Assembly (NCBI GenBank): GCA_029721435.1
Contig: CM056573.1
Span: 121,793,447-121,857,446, forward strand
From: Gymnothorax reevesii
Taxonomy: Eukaryota > Chordata > Actinopteri > Anguilliformes > Muraenidae
Direction: 5' to 3'
Length of the DNA: 64,000 nt
Under the pieces are notes generated by a model. The model made no database searches. It worked only from the letters and a program-made list of their open reading frames with translations, and had not been told where the DNA came from. Positions 22,307-33,390 of this stretch are shown here, piece by piece. The position numbers and the translations under genes are program-made. Each line of letters begins with the position of its first letter. The first letter of the stretch is position 1.

Positions 22307-22984
22307 ACTTTGACCTCCTCTGAACTCTGACCCCTCACGTGTGCTGTCAGCATGGAAGAGAGAGACGGGAGCTGAAACTTGGAACTGAAAGGTCTGGTGT
22401 TTACCCTGTATTGCCAGCTGGAAAGACAACGGTTGCTCACAAATGAATGGAAATCAATGGAGTTTCAACATTTAACCGTTCACTAGTCAGGTCATTTCCA
22501 AAAAGGTGAAACAAAAATATTCCTATACATGCTTTAGTTGTTCGGACACAGTCAAATTGAAGATTATAAAAATGAATCAGTTGAGCAAGATTTGGTAATA
22601 TCTCACCTTTGATAGAAAAGTAGTTATAATTAATGTTAAAATGGTTGAAAACTGTAAGTTATAGTTGTCTGATACTTTAATTAGTCCCTCCAGGATTACG
22701 GGGGCGAGGGGGACTAAGGTGTGATTGGTCAAATTTTCAGAAAACTTGCGATGACTGGACAAAATTGCAAGGCCGCGCAAAATTTACATGGATTGGTCGA
22801 ATTTGCGATAATGGTTATGATCATGACATCGCATCTTCCTGGAAAGACCTGTGATGTTTAACATTTCTCGATTCTTCGCTGCTGTCTTTGACCGCTGCAA
22901 AATACCACAGCACATGCCTGCTCTATTGGCATTAGGCAGACATAAAAACCAATGAGAAAAATAGCCAGTCCTCAATCTTTCCTA
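22307..22984. other. 3' flank of the exon; possible old repeat
   Basis: Begins as likely 3' UTR. Around 22685-22810 the text CTCCAGGATTACGGGGGCG and two GATTGGTC(A/G)AATTT blocks resemble a dispersed teleost repeat, but no ends are defined. No coding signal. Confidence 0.35.
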
Positions 22985-24007
22985 TTAACCACTTGTTTCC
23001 CATATTACCATATCACAGTACCGCAACTCACGCCTGCCCGATCTCTTATCAACTGGCTTGTCGAACTTGCCCGGAAACGCGTGCACTCGTATTACTGCCA
23101 ACCGGCTCGAGTGCCAGAGCCGCATCTTATCCCGTTGTTCGCTTTGCATCTAAACACGCAGAACTGTTATCATGAATGCTTTTTTCTTTGCGTCTAAACA
23201 CAGACAATGGTTTGAGTTCATGTGTCATTGTGATTGGTCTTGGGTGAAGTAACATGCATACATTTCATTACTTTCAGTTTGTAAATTTTGTTTCGTTCAT
23301 TTTCACCGTGATCACATGGTGACAGCCAAACGAACTCATGCTGGTCCTGCTGTGGCAGAACAAAAAGCTTGTGAAGATGCACGTGCGAAACAGTGAGGAG
23401 GAATCGTCAGGGTGAGCGAATGGTGAAACCACGTGGTATTGTTGATGATAACTACGGTAAGAGCGGTGTTGATCGCAGTGATCAATTGGCTAGTTCACAC
23501 CCGCCGACTGCGAAAAAGTTGAGACACTTCGAATCTTGTGTAGGTTGCGCCCAGAACGGTGTAAGGAAAGAGTCAGGCTACATGTACGTGAGTTATGAGA
23601 TTCCGTTATGCGTCGAACTGTGCTTCCAAACTTACTATACTGTCAAGAATTTATGCAAGTTTTTTTCATGCCGCTGTCATTCTGTCACCTCACAATCTGT
23701 TTCTTTGTAAGTAAAAGATGGATATAGCATAATTGATTGCATACTTACCGTATATCGCAAGAACTCAAGTCAGTGTGCTTGGATGGTTAAGATGCTAAAC
23801 AGCACAGTTCTTATCACCCATTACGCCAACGACCATCAGTGAAAATAACCCAGGGCAGCGCGCACGCCAGCAGTGAAAATAACCCGGGGCAGCGCGCACG
23901 GCAGCACTTGATGCTGCCCTGTTAAACACGGCTCACATGAGCTATTGTTCATAGACGCATCGGGGATTGTTGGCGAGTAAACACTGCTCCGAGCGCTAAG
24001 TGGTTAA
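22985..24007 (+). mobile_element. piggyBac element, internally deleted, TTAA-flanked
   Basis: TTAA at 22985-22988 and 24004-24007 flank a 1015-bp element. The ends are inverted: CCACTTG from the left, CTAAGTGG at the right (inverse CCACTTAG). It carries a fragment of piggyBac-type transposase at 23342-23710. Near the right end a segment of about 36 bp (CAGTGAAAATAACCC then GGGCAGCGCGCACG) is repeated twice at about 23838-23900. Confidence 0.8.
23342..23710 (+). pseudogene. piggyBac (PGBD4-type) transposase C-terminal remnant
   Basis: The frame before 23393 reads VLLWQNKKLVKM-like sequence, matching the strand before the conserved piggyBac core. The 23393-23710 ORF then reads VKPRGIVDDNYGKSGVDRSD, which is the family signature (KP-x-x-V-x-D-Y-N with GVDRxD, including the last catalytic Asp region). 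It passes directly into ESCVGCAQNGVRKESGYMYV and IPLCVELCFQTYYT, the cysteine-rich C-terminal finger that binds the terminal repeats. The helical segment normally between these two parts is largely missing, and the N-terminal half is absent. It is a pseudogene inside a non-autonomous element. Confidence 0.8.
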
Positions 24008-24617
24008 GAATACTTGCCATGAGAACAGGAACTCTGGTGAATTGAGAGAGCCCCACATATGCACCGAAAGTGTCTCATCTCAGTGGTAACCGGTCCATTT
24101 CAACTGCTGTCTCCTGTCCAACCCACTCAAACACATTTTGTACCCCTAGAATATTTATTTCAGTATTTAGCTGCTACAATATATACTGTGTATTTATATT
24201 GATATTTTACCAAAAATGCTACGCATGCATCATTATAGCTTCGTCTTCTGTAGTACCAATCAAGAACAAGGGAATAAAATTCATTACAGTATCAGCACTG
24301 TAATTATCTACAAAAATATATTTTTTAATGTTTCTATTGTACTGCTGTGTAGAGGCTTTTCCTCTGCCTCACTTTGGTGCTGTGACATCTTTTAGAGAAA
24401 TTGTGTGTTTGTTTCTCCCACCAGAAAAGGAACTTATTAATCTACCACAATTTAAATTCCTATTTATTAATAAAATATATATTTTTTGTACTGCTGTACA
24501 TACTGGATTTAGTTTCTGTCTTGCTTTGATGATACTATGCTGGTTGTTGTAGGAAGATTGCAGCACTGAAAAAATTCAGGTTTTAAAAATAAATTCTTCC
24601 TCAGTATTTTGTTCCAG
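24008..24617. other. AT-rich non-coding stretch
   Basis: Short ORFs on both strands (24070-24303, 24328-24566) have no motifs. Nothing else recognised. Confidence 0.4.
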
Positions 24618-24771
24618 TCTTCTGGGTTCGCCAATAAAAACTGATCTTCTCCCGGGAGGCAGAATTAATTGGATACGTGAGCTGGCTGAGGTCAAGGGAT
24701 CTAAGAAGAACATGGTAGGACTTTTACTTTATAACCTGGACCCTCTGGCTGTGGAAGATTTTTTTCTGCAG
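24618..24771 (+). CDS. Candidate internal exon, unidentified
   Basis: A 154-bp open segment lies between a plausible acceptor (TTTTGTTCCAG, AG 24616-24617) and a strong donor (CTGCAG then GTAATT at 24772). The open frame encodes TDLLPGGRINWIRELAEV, then KGSKKNMVGLLLYNLDPLAV and EDFFLQ. The composition looks protein-like, but I do not recognise the family. It lies on the plus strand beyond the probable terminal exon at 22.3 kb, so it would belong to another transcript or an alternative 3' exon. A 51-codon open stretch can easily occur by chance. Confidence 0.22.
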
Positions 24772-25813
24772 GTAATTTCTGAGAAACAATGCTTGCTGTC
24801 TTACCGAAACACGTGCCGTTTCCGCTCCTCATCTCTGCCACGTTCCACAGTCCTTCCTTCATGGAAAAGGTTGGTAATTGTCATTTGTAAATTTCCAGCC
24901 TCCAAAAACTTTGGTCAGTTTCATTTTGTGGCATTTTTATAATTGAGCACAATCATATTACAGTGGGTGGTTCATCATTGCTTGTCATTAGGGAAGGAGG
25001 TCTAATTGGAGGCAGTTGACCTCGTCTCGTCATCACTGCCTAAGTATGCCGTCACAACTGAGGCTGAACCTGTTTTCAATTTGCTCCATGTGTAAAATCG
25101 GCGCTGGCCTTCCCTATCTGCTTCTAGTTTCTGTATTCTTCCTGTCTCAAATCTGCTTCCAGTTGGACTGTTACTGTTTTCTCAATTCAACAAGCTCTTT
25201 ACTGCCTGATGGAGGCGTGGATCTTCCCATGTGATATCACCATGAAATTTCTTGACATAGAGTGTTTTTGTGTGAGTTTTGTATATAAAGTTTTGTATCT
25301 TTGTTGCATTTATCAGAGGAGTGTCATGGAAGGCAGTCAAGTATGTTTGCTGCGCCTACGTTCTCATAAACATTCTTCCTCTGGTGGTTAATTTGGTGCC
25401 TATTCCACGGGGAGTTGGAAGGCGTCTAGTGTTTTTATGGTTAGTTTGTGTTCCCGCTCTGGAAGTAAGCTTCGCTATTTGCACATGACCCTCAGACAAG
25501 GGGTGGGGGCGCATTTATGAAAACAAAAACACGTGCACACTCACATTCGCCCTTCCTGCAATGGCTTGGCCTTGATGAGCCTCTCTCTGATCAGGCTGTA
25601 GGGCTTAAAATGGACATGGTCTGCGCACTGGTACTTGGCGTGGAAATTTCCAGATTAAGAAAGTAAAAAATCCTTCCCAGTATTTTGGTGTGATTGTCTA
25701 GATCTGCCATTATGCAGAGCTCTTTCACAAAGTTGCTGAAGTGATCAATGAATTCAGCTGGGCTGATTCTTGAGAGGAACCCAAGCATGGATGCTTTATT
25801 GTTATTTATTTTA
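24772..25813. other. Non-coding stretch, nothing recognised
   Basis: Small ORFs at 25016-25488 (plus) and 25591-25788 (minus) show no domain and no convincing splice context. Confidence 0.4.
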
Positions 25814-26360
25814 CTAGTAAATTACCCGTGGCGAGAATAATTTTGACTGTGCGAGCATCGAGATGGAAATACAGCAGTTACATTTGGAAAGGGCTATGCC
25901 ACACCTTTATCTCCAAGAGGAAGGGGAGTTTTGTCTGGTATGGGGGTGGTGGAGTGTCCAAAGTAGAGTGGTTTGGTTGGAGCTTACTGGTTAGTTGAGG
26001 ATTTCTCTGTAGACAACATTGTCTGTGTATGTGCCTTGTTTGTCAGGAAACTGTCCATTGACTTTTGACCCCAGTGACCTTGATTTCTCGTGACGACCTA
26101 CGGTTTGACGTTTGACCCTCGTGACCTTGACCTTTGACGGAACGGACCTCTCGCAATCATTTCTTGTGACGACCTACGTCCACATACCAACTTTCATGAA
26201 AATCTGTCCAGGGAGATGGGAGATGCGAAAAATTGACCTTTGACCCCAGTGACCTTGACCTTTCAAAAAACTAACCCCTCAAGGACAATTCCAGGGACAA
26301 CCTACATAGACCCACCAAGTTTGGTGAAGATCCGTCAGAGGACCTCGGAGGAGTAGGGGA

Positions 26361-26402
<42 letters not shown>
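25814..26402 (+). repeat. Dispersed repeat with TGACCTTTGACC motifs and CAGA tail
   Basis: The segment from about 25814 (TTACTAGTAAATTACCCGTGG) to an ACAG/CAGA tetranucleotide tail at 26360-26402 looks like the 3' part of a retroposed repeat. The CAGA tail and the ACCAAGTTTGGTGAAGATC motif just before it recur in fish introns. Within it, TGACC(T/C) half sites recur: TGACCTTTGACCC (26234-26246), TGACCTTGACCTTTGACG (26122-26139) and TGACTTTTGACCCC (about 26059). The 5' limit is uncertain. Confidence 0.6.
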
Positions 26403-26403
<1 letters not shown>

Positions 26404-29096
26404 TTCCTCAAATTATAGTATGATGATGATTTTACTTAAAAACATTTTTTTTTTTTTTTTTACTTTCCATCCTGGATTTTCTACTTCTGCTGTGTACACA
26501 AAGGGATTCATCCTGATGTGGAAAGGGCACCCCACTGATCAGCCGCTTCCTGCTCACGCTGCATCATGCCTTCGGCGCCCAGTTGATAGTGGCACTCAGC
26601 CCATGAGACCACCTCTACCGCTCTCAACTCTGCAGCGTCGGCTCAGTCTGTTTGCTGAGCTGAGTCTCTGATTTCCTAATGGAGTGCACCCTGCAGTCAA
26701 ACCATCAGGTTGTTTTCCTTTGTTGTTTTTTTTCCACTCCCTCCGATGGAATATGTGACAGACTCTGCCAGGGCACCTTATACTGCAGCTTAGAACCTCT
26801 CTGCTTTGGTTCAGATTCAGAGTCCTTGTTTTTCTTATAAGACTGGTGCATTTTAAAGGCCTTCTGGGCTCAGTAATATCGTGTCTGTATGAGCCCTTCC
26901 TCTGAAACTGAATATTCCTGTAAAGAGTTGTTTTTGAGCTGTGATTGGCCCAGAATCCTCTCTGTGTGCAAGCCATCCTTGGAGACCTGAATGGATGGTG
27001 GCCAGATTTTGATACTGTTCTGGTGCTTGGGGGGAGTAGAAAGTTGGGGGATCTGACCTTAGAACACCCCTCACACCTCCCACGCCCCCTCACACTCCTC
27101 ACACCCCTCACACACACCATGCGCACATCTGGACTTGACTTAACTTGGGAAGATCCAAGGATGCAAAGCACTGGAATTGAGGGAGCCAAACCTTTTGAAG
27201 TTTATTTTTCATTATTCTCATATTATATTACTGGCAGAATTTGGGGACAAAACCAGAGTTTTCATGGTTTCTGATAGCTGTGCTGTGGCCTTGAACTGCT
27301 GCCGTATCATTTTAATGATTTGTAATTATTGATGGTGAAAGATGAACAAAATGCATTTATGTCCAAAAGGTTTGTTCTGCTCAGGGCAGGAGCTCGTTTT
27401 ACACATAATACACTTTGTGTTTTGACAAATGCATTCTAATGCTGGTTTGTTGTTGACACTTGATAGTCCTGTATGAGTTTTGAAGGGGTATTTCTTGAAA
27501 TGTAATCATCAACAATGATAATGCAGTTCTGGTAGCAGAATCATTCAGATTTGAGCATCTTTTAATGAGGTTTTCAACCTCTTTTTAAAACCATAATCTA
27601 TACATTGGCCATTTTCCCACCATCCATTTACAGTATGGTTCGTAAGCATTTGGATGGTGATTCAGTTTTAAAGGGCTTCCATCCTGCACAGTATATTCTA
27701 TACATTTGTGATGGAAATGACCCTTTGAAATTGCTTGTATTTGTATTGGAAATTTCTCCATCTACTGCATTTAAACCAATATCAGTTTTTCAGTCGGCTT
27801 GATTAATCTTAATGCAGGTACTGTAAGTTGTGCGCAAGTAGCTTTGTTTGGACAATTTGTATGTGCACTTTGTGTCTTTTGACCTAGCAGAAATTAATTT
27901 GACCTTTTACACCCTCAAATATGAATGCAATCTTATTTCGTTTTCGACGAAGTCATTAGAATTAGATTAAAAATAAATAAAATATTTATTTATTTTATGT
28001 TTGAGGGAAAAACACTGGGATTCTTAGAATTTTGGGCCATCTTGCATGATCTGATCTTACTGGCTTTCTTTGCTGATGTTTGCTTTGCTAGCAAATGCGT
28101 ACTTGTGCCCAGTATGACATGCTCAACAAGGTTATATGATGCAAATCAATCAATTACTCAATGCACATGGGACCATAGAGGTGAGGGGGGTTGTATGGGA
28201 ACGTTGGCCACACTTCCTGTAAACCGATACGTGGCAGGATGGTGGGTAAAACACGGGCAAAGCCGCAGGAAATATGGGAGTTGTGACATGGGACCCAGAC
28301 ATCTCCCATTAATCATAACGTCTGAGCTAGTGCTCTTTGTCTCTGTCCAATACCCTAGAGATTTTGGTCATTTCAGTTTTTTCCAGCTTCATGACGAATG
28401 TTTTCCCCCACCTCTCCCCCAATCCACAGATGACCACATTCATACATTCTACATGGAAAGTACATTTTTTTCGACGTTTCCGCCCTGGTCGGAGTATTTC
28501 AGCAATAAGTCATACATTTTTGAGTTATGGCGTTGCCTGCATTCTGGCGCCAGTCATAACATCTGCACCATCGACTTCCTTTTGGTTTGTTTCGGGCAGT
28601 CTTGCGTTGGCCAGGGCTTCGTTACGTCGTCTTTTTTTTTTTTTTTTTTTTGCGTCCCCATTGTTCTGCAGTTCTTCCTAAATCCCGATTGGCATTACTG
28701 CAGCTTATTGCTGTACAATGGTCTTATAAACATTGCCATATCCAGGAGACAGCTGTGCCAATCATGAGTGGAAGATATTTAGAATCATGACTCAAGTAAA
28801 AATCCATGGCGTCTCCTCATCCCTCTCATCTCCTCTCTATTAACTTTTTACAGTGTTGGGGGATGATGATAAACAAACGGTGGTGTTTTGTCAAATTTAG
28901 CCTCCTGCCTTGGCAGCTGCCTTTGGCTCCCTCACTCGTGTCTGCAAAGCATCTGACGAGAAAACTGTTTTGGATTGGTCTCAGTGTGAAATCCAGCTGT
29001 GGAATGGGTCCTCTGGGAATGCTTTGGTAAGGGGAGACGTACAAAATTTGACCTTTATTCATGGTCAGCTCATGAAGCTCATGATGAGAATACTGT
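26403..29096. other. Non-coding stretch with homopolymer runs
   Basis: T-runs lie at about 26446-26462 and 28630-28651, and a CCTCACAC-rich stretch at 27063-27118. The plus ORF at 27925-28767 is long (280 codons) but has no domain and translates a T-run into poly-Phe. The minus ORF at 26596-27189 also has no motif. Neither is accepted as a gene. Confidence 0.45.
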
Positions 29097-29097
29097 G

Positions 29098-29229
29098 CCT
29101 AAGTTCACATTCACATACACTGCACTCATGCATAAGTTTACATTTACAGATGCTGTGCACATGCCTCAGTTCATTTTTAAATACACAACATTCATGCCTA
29201 AGTTTTCATTCACATACACTGCACACATG
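29098..29229 (+). repeat. 33-bp minisatellite, four units
   Basis: Four consecutive 33-bp units occupy 29098-29130, 29131-29163, 29164-29196 and 29197-29229. Each begins C(A/C)T(A/C)AGTTnnCATT and ends with CATG. Because 33 is a multiple of three, one frame translates as an 11-residue repeat (PKFTFTYTALM type), but there is no surrounding gene. Confidence 0.85.
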
Positions 29230-29248
29230 CCACTGCACTCGTGTATAT

Positions 29249-29322
29249 ACTGTGGGCTTCAAAATTACTGGCACCCCTGAATAGCAATGCACAAACAATA
29301 CTTTGAAAAATTCAAAAATATA
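29249..29322. mobile_element. Terminal fragment of another Tc1-like element
   Basis: GTGGGCTTCAAAATTACTGG followed by CACCCCTGAATAG is a typical Tc1-family terminal repeat of the same general style as the next element (ATTATTGGCACCCC) but clearly different. It is cut off after about 70 bp at the TA where the next element begins. Confidence 0.5.
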
Positions 29323-30600
29323 TACAGCGCCCTCCATAATTATTGGCACCCCTGGTTAAGATGTGTTCCTCAGCCTCTAATAAATTCAGTTTTTTTTTTT
29401 CTAAATAATATTGGACCACAGTGAAAAAAAAAAAAAGAGGAAAATCCAGCCTTTAATTCAAGTGCGTTTATTCAGTGCGAAAAAAATCCCACATTGAGAA
29501 ATAATCATTTTACATCAAATCATGTGTGCCACAATTATTAGCACCCCTGATATTAATACTTTGTACAATACCCTTTCGCCAACAAAAAGGCACCAAATCA
29601 TCTCCTATAATGTTTCACAAGATGGGAGAATACAGAAAGAGGGATCTTCGACCATACCTCTTTGCACAACCTCTCTAAATCATCCAGCGACCTGGGTCTT
29701 CTCCTCTGTACTCTCCTCTTCAGCTCACTCCACAGGTTTTCAATGGGGTTGAGGTTGACATGGCCATGGGAGGAGCTTGATTCTGTGTCTGGTGAACCAT
29801 TTCAGTGTAGATTTGGCCACATGTTTTAGGGTCATTATCTTGCTAAAAGACCCAGTGATGACCCATCATCAGCTTTCGGGCCGAGGCCACCAGATTATGA
29901 TTTAAAATGTCCTGGTATTTCAAAGCGTTCATGATGCCATGCACCCTAACAAGGTTCCCAGGGCCTCTGGAAGAGAAACAGGCCCACAGCATCACCGATC
30001 CTCCCCCATACTTCACCGTGGGCATGAGGTGCTTTTCTGCATACTCATCTTTTGTGTTCCGCCAGGCCCACTTAGGGTGTTTGTTGCCAAAAAGCTCTAT
30101 CTTGGTCTCATCTGACCAAAGCACACGGTCCCAGTTGAAGTCCCAGTACCACTTAGCGAACTCCAGACGTTTGCGTTCATGATTGTGAGTGAGAAAAGGT
30201 TTTTTCCATGCATGCCTCCCAAACAGCTTGTTGGCATGTAGATAGTGCCTAATGGTGGTTTAGGAGACTTTGTGACCCCAAGATGCTGCCATTTGTTACA
30301 ATTCTTTAACAGCGAGCTTTGGAGAACTTTTTATTTCTCTTACCATCCTCCTCACTGTGCTTGGTGGCAAAATAACCTTGCATCCTCGTCCAGGCTTGTT
30401 TACCACTGTTCCAGTAGTTTTACACTTCTTAATGATTCCTCTGACAGTAGATATGGGCAGGTGCAGGCGAGTGGCTATTTTCATGTAGCCATTGCCCGAC
30501 TTGTGAAGGTGGACACTCATCTGCCTTACTTGAATGGTGTGTTCCTTTGTCTTTCCCATGTACTTATGCTGCACAAGTTCAATATTTAGATTTATACTTC
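29323..30600 (-). mobile_element. Tc1-like transposon, family B, 5'-truncated on the right
   Basis: The left end is TA (29323-29324) then CAGCGCCCTCCATAATTATT with GGCACCCC, a classic fish Tc1 terminus. A second ACAATTATTAGCACCCC block at 29530-29547 is the internal repeat of the IR/DR end. The transposase lies on the minus strand. The matching right end is not present beyond about 30600, so that end is lost. Confidence 0.85.
29843..30574 (-). pseudogene. Tc1-like transposase, family B, frameshifted
   Basis: The N-terminal part (30296-30574) reads MGKTKEHTIQVRQMSVHLHK, SGNGYMKIATRLHLPISTVR and GIIKKCKTTGTVVNKPGRG, the two helix-turn-helix units of the paired-like DNA-binding domain, and ends in RMVREIKSSPKLAVKEL. 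The frame is then lost. The catalytic part resumes at 29843-30124 with MLWSDETKIELFG (first Asp), HLMPTVKYGGGSVMLWACFS and GHHWVF, where a premature end occurs before the DNDPKH motif. Sequence past 29843 still resembles the C-terminal coding region in other frames. It is a dead copy. Confidence 0.85.
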
Positions 30601-30787
30601 AGTTGCAACATTGGCGGAAGTGATCTCTTTTTGAGGATTCGTGTAAGTCTTTTCAGCCGGTGTTCCTTTTTTTCAAACATCAGTTTCTCTTTATTAGAGA
30701 GCCAGTTGCAGACTTCATGTTCCTTCCCACATGAGGTTTTGAGCGAGAACGGCAGTGTTGGTGCCTGGTGGTGGTAACTGAGTTCAC

Positions 30788-30923
30788 TTAAGCCCATTTA
30801 TGCTTAGCGTCCTCACATGAGGACTGTTAAGAAAAAGTGTCCTGTTTGAATGACTATTAGAGTGGTATTTTGAAGTATAATAACATAAAAAAGTAAAAAA
30901 AGAAAATTCAGGCATAAATGGGA
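30788..30923. mobile_element. Short MITE-like inverted repeat
   Basis: CCCATTTATGC (30793-30803) and GCATAAATGGG (30912-30922) are perfect 11-bp inverted ends about 130 bp apart. TTAA lies just outside the left end but not the right. A small hairpin (TCCTCA-CA-TGAGGA) sits at 30810-30823. It is probably a degraded non-autonomous element. Confidence 0.5.
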
Positions 30924-32390
30924 TGAAGATGTTCCCAATTGTCTGAAGTCTTCCCTTGCCTTTGTCTGTCTAATCCTCAATAATTTACCATCTCATGGTA
31001 AATTGGAATGTATTATGATGTAATTATAAATGTATTAATCATATATGCATATGTTAATGAATAATAATAATAATAATAATGGTCTAAATATTTATGGACC
31101 TGACCTGCATATTTCATGAAAATATTGTACTTTATTATTAATTATTCATTTAGCTGAAAGGAACTCTTACAAGCAGAGGAATTCCTTCAAGACTCCCTGA
31201 GAGGAGCATGGGGTTAGAGTTTATGTTACCATTAGAGAAATTTTATTAACTGACCACTCAAAGCACATGTACAAACCATCTTCTCTTTCCCATTGATGCG
31301 CTACAAGAGGGCTCCATGATGATTTAGAATTATTCTTTTTTTTCTTCTTTTGTTGGACTATTACTACTATTTTGCGATCAAACAATCCTCTCTTGGTGAA
31401 AGTGCTAAATCTCTGCTTTCATTAAATGGCATTTCTATTGCCTAATCTATTTTGGGATCACCATGTAAACCATATAGAAATGACTGCATGCATATACAGC
31501 TTCCCTCAACCCCATTTCTTTTGTAGTTTGCTTTTGGTATTAGACCTGATAATCAGGTTGCATAGTTTGACTCGGCGCTGTGCCTCTGATAAAACAAACT
31601 GGGAATTTTGAAAATTCACCTTCCGCTGATGTTATGTACGGTGTGAGCACTTTGTTTTACCCGCTTGGCACCTAAAATCTGATCCCATCTGAAGCAAAAA
31701 TTATTAGTGCACCCACCGGCACCTCTTACTTCTCAAAGTCTTTCCTTGCTGTGTAGTATTCAAGACCCTAAACCTCAAAACCACTCCATGGGCTTAATTC
31801 ATGTGTCTCTCTCCCTACTTATTTTCCATGCCATTTCTCCCAGATCATGCCTGTAAATGCAAATTAGCTGTCAACTTTGCCGTCTGGTAAAGTGAAGATT
31901 AGAAAATTGATAATTAACAGGACCCAGTGTCTTGCATCAGTTAAATTTGAATCTGGTTGTAACTCTCTGGGTCGTGACTACATGTGAGAGTGGAAATCTG
32001 TTCTGTTTTTTCATGAAGACATTTGAGGACCAACACCCCAACCATATAATTCAGGAAGGGCTACTGGCAATGCTAACAGTATGGTTTACACTAAAATATT
32101 GACTGTACACTGTTGCGCAAATTGAAATTTTTACAAGGCAGTGGGAAGTACAGTCAGACTTGAGGCTTTACTGTAGTAAATGATGTTTTCCCCTGTATTG
32201 TTTTCAGACTAAGCCAGGTTATATTTGTATCGCCAAATGGATGTTGAAGCAAATCGTGTTGCACAAAGGTACCTTAAGCAAACAGGAAGTATGAGGAAAT
32301 GAGTGTCGCCTTGTGAAAGAACCTGCCAAGTCACATGGATTATTTATTTTGATTTATTATTCTTAAATTGTCTGAGTTCTACAAAAAAAT
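30924..32390. other. AT-rich non-coding stretch
   Basis: An ATA/AAT trinucleotide run lies at about 31060-31081 and a T-rich tract near 31328-31350. No supported gene. Confidence 0.4.
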
Positions 32391-32399
32391 ATCATATAA

Positions 32400-33390
32400 C
32401 CTGTTTATTCCAGCTCAAGTAGAGTATTCTGAGAAAGCCGAGACTCTTGGACATCTTCTTTCTGGCTGTTCATCAGTTTTACCCACTGCTCCCCCGCAGT
32501 TGTTTCCTCATTCAATTATTGTCTCAAGCGCTCCGTATCTTCTGTGTGTCGTTCCCCCCCCATTCCCTATAAGTGATTGTTTGTCACGTACATTTAAGTT
32601 CATGGTCTACGTTCATTCCCTGCTTGATTGTCTTTTTTCTTAGTCTTCCTGGACTGCTAGCTGCAAAGAGCTCCTTGCACTCCGTTATCGGCTTAAGTAT
32701 GCTAGTAACCTTTTTATTAGTGATGTCTCCCTTTATCCTATCAGCTCCAGTCTGGCAAGTTGGCCAGTCCCTCCAAACACTAATTACCTGATGGAGCACT
32801 GCCCTATCTGCCCTGTACTCTTGGACTGCTTTCTCAGAGCAGAAGTCAAACCTGTTTCTGACCACAGCTTGCCAGTACTCCTTGAAATCCTGTTGACCCG
32901 GACTGCCCGTATGCCCAAGCCCTCTTCTTTTCTCTTTGTGACAACTGCAGCAAGAAAAAATTTTATTTAAGTGCCTAAGGGATTTTTTGTGCACCTGGGT
33001 GCTTCCCTGAAGTTTTTGACAAAACAATCCAGCCTACCATGGATCCAGAAGATTTCCCTCACCCCTCTGAGGTCATGAAGTTTAAAGGGATCCTCCTGGG
33101 GCAGCATGAGGTGGTATTTTGCGAGCAGCCACAGACCATGTGGTCCATCTCCAACCAGCTTGCTTCCATCTCTGAAATCTCCTGGGACTGTGCTGCTGCT
33201 GCTCAGGTTGTGAGTTTGTTCTTCCTGTGAGCTCAAGCCCTGTCTAACTCTTATAAGGAGCCCATCATCGCCCTGATGGACCCTCATTACGGCAACCCTT
33301 CCATCTGCCAGAGTTTCCAAGGCTTTTTTGTGGATCTGCGCCTGATTCATCCTCTGAAGTCTGTGACACGTTTAAGAATAAACAGACCTT
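32400..33390 (+). mobile_element. Ty3/gypsy-like LTR retrotransposon leader and gag start, remnant
   Basis: A leader with TTTTTGACAAAACAATCCAGC precedes an ATG at 33039 that reads MDPEDFPHPSEVMKFKGILL, GQHEVVFCEQPQTMWSISNQ, then after a stop at 33228-33230 EPIIALMDPHYGNPSICQSF and QGFFVDLRLI. MDP start, a GQHQ-like helix and the PxxYxGxPxxCRxFL segment are hallmarks of gag in fish gypsy elements, and this is a diverged copy. Upstream pyrimidine-rich text (32400-32950) could be LTR. Nothing like protease or polymerase follows, so it is a 5' fragment. Minus-strand ORFs at 32584-33350 are shadows. Confidence 0.5.

Noticed and set aside
26360..26402. CAGA tandem repeat as an independent satellite
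   Set aside because: It is better explained as the tail of the adjacent dispersed repeat.
26596..27189. 197-codon minus-strand ORF
   Set aside because: Basic, low-information sequence with overlapping frames on both strands. No recognisable family or splice context.
27925..28767. 280-codon plus-strand ORF, the second longest in the window
   Set aside because: No domain or motif, starts in AT-rich DNA, contains a poly-Phe run from a T-tract, and overlaps two other open frames.
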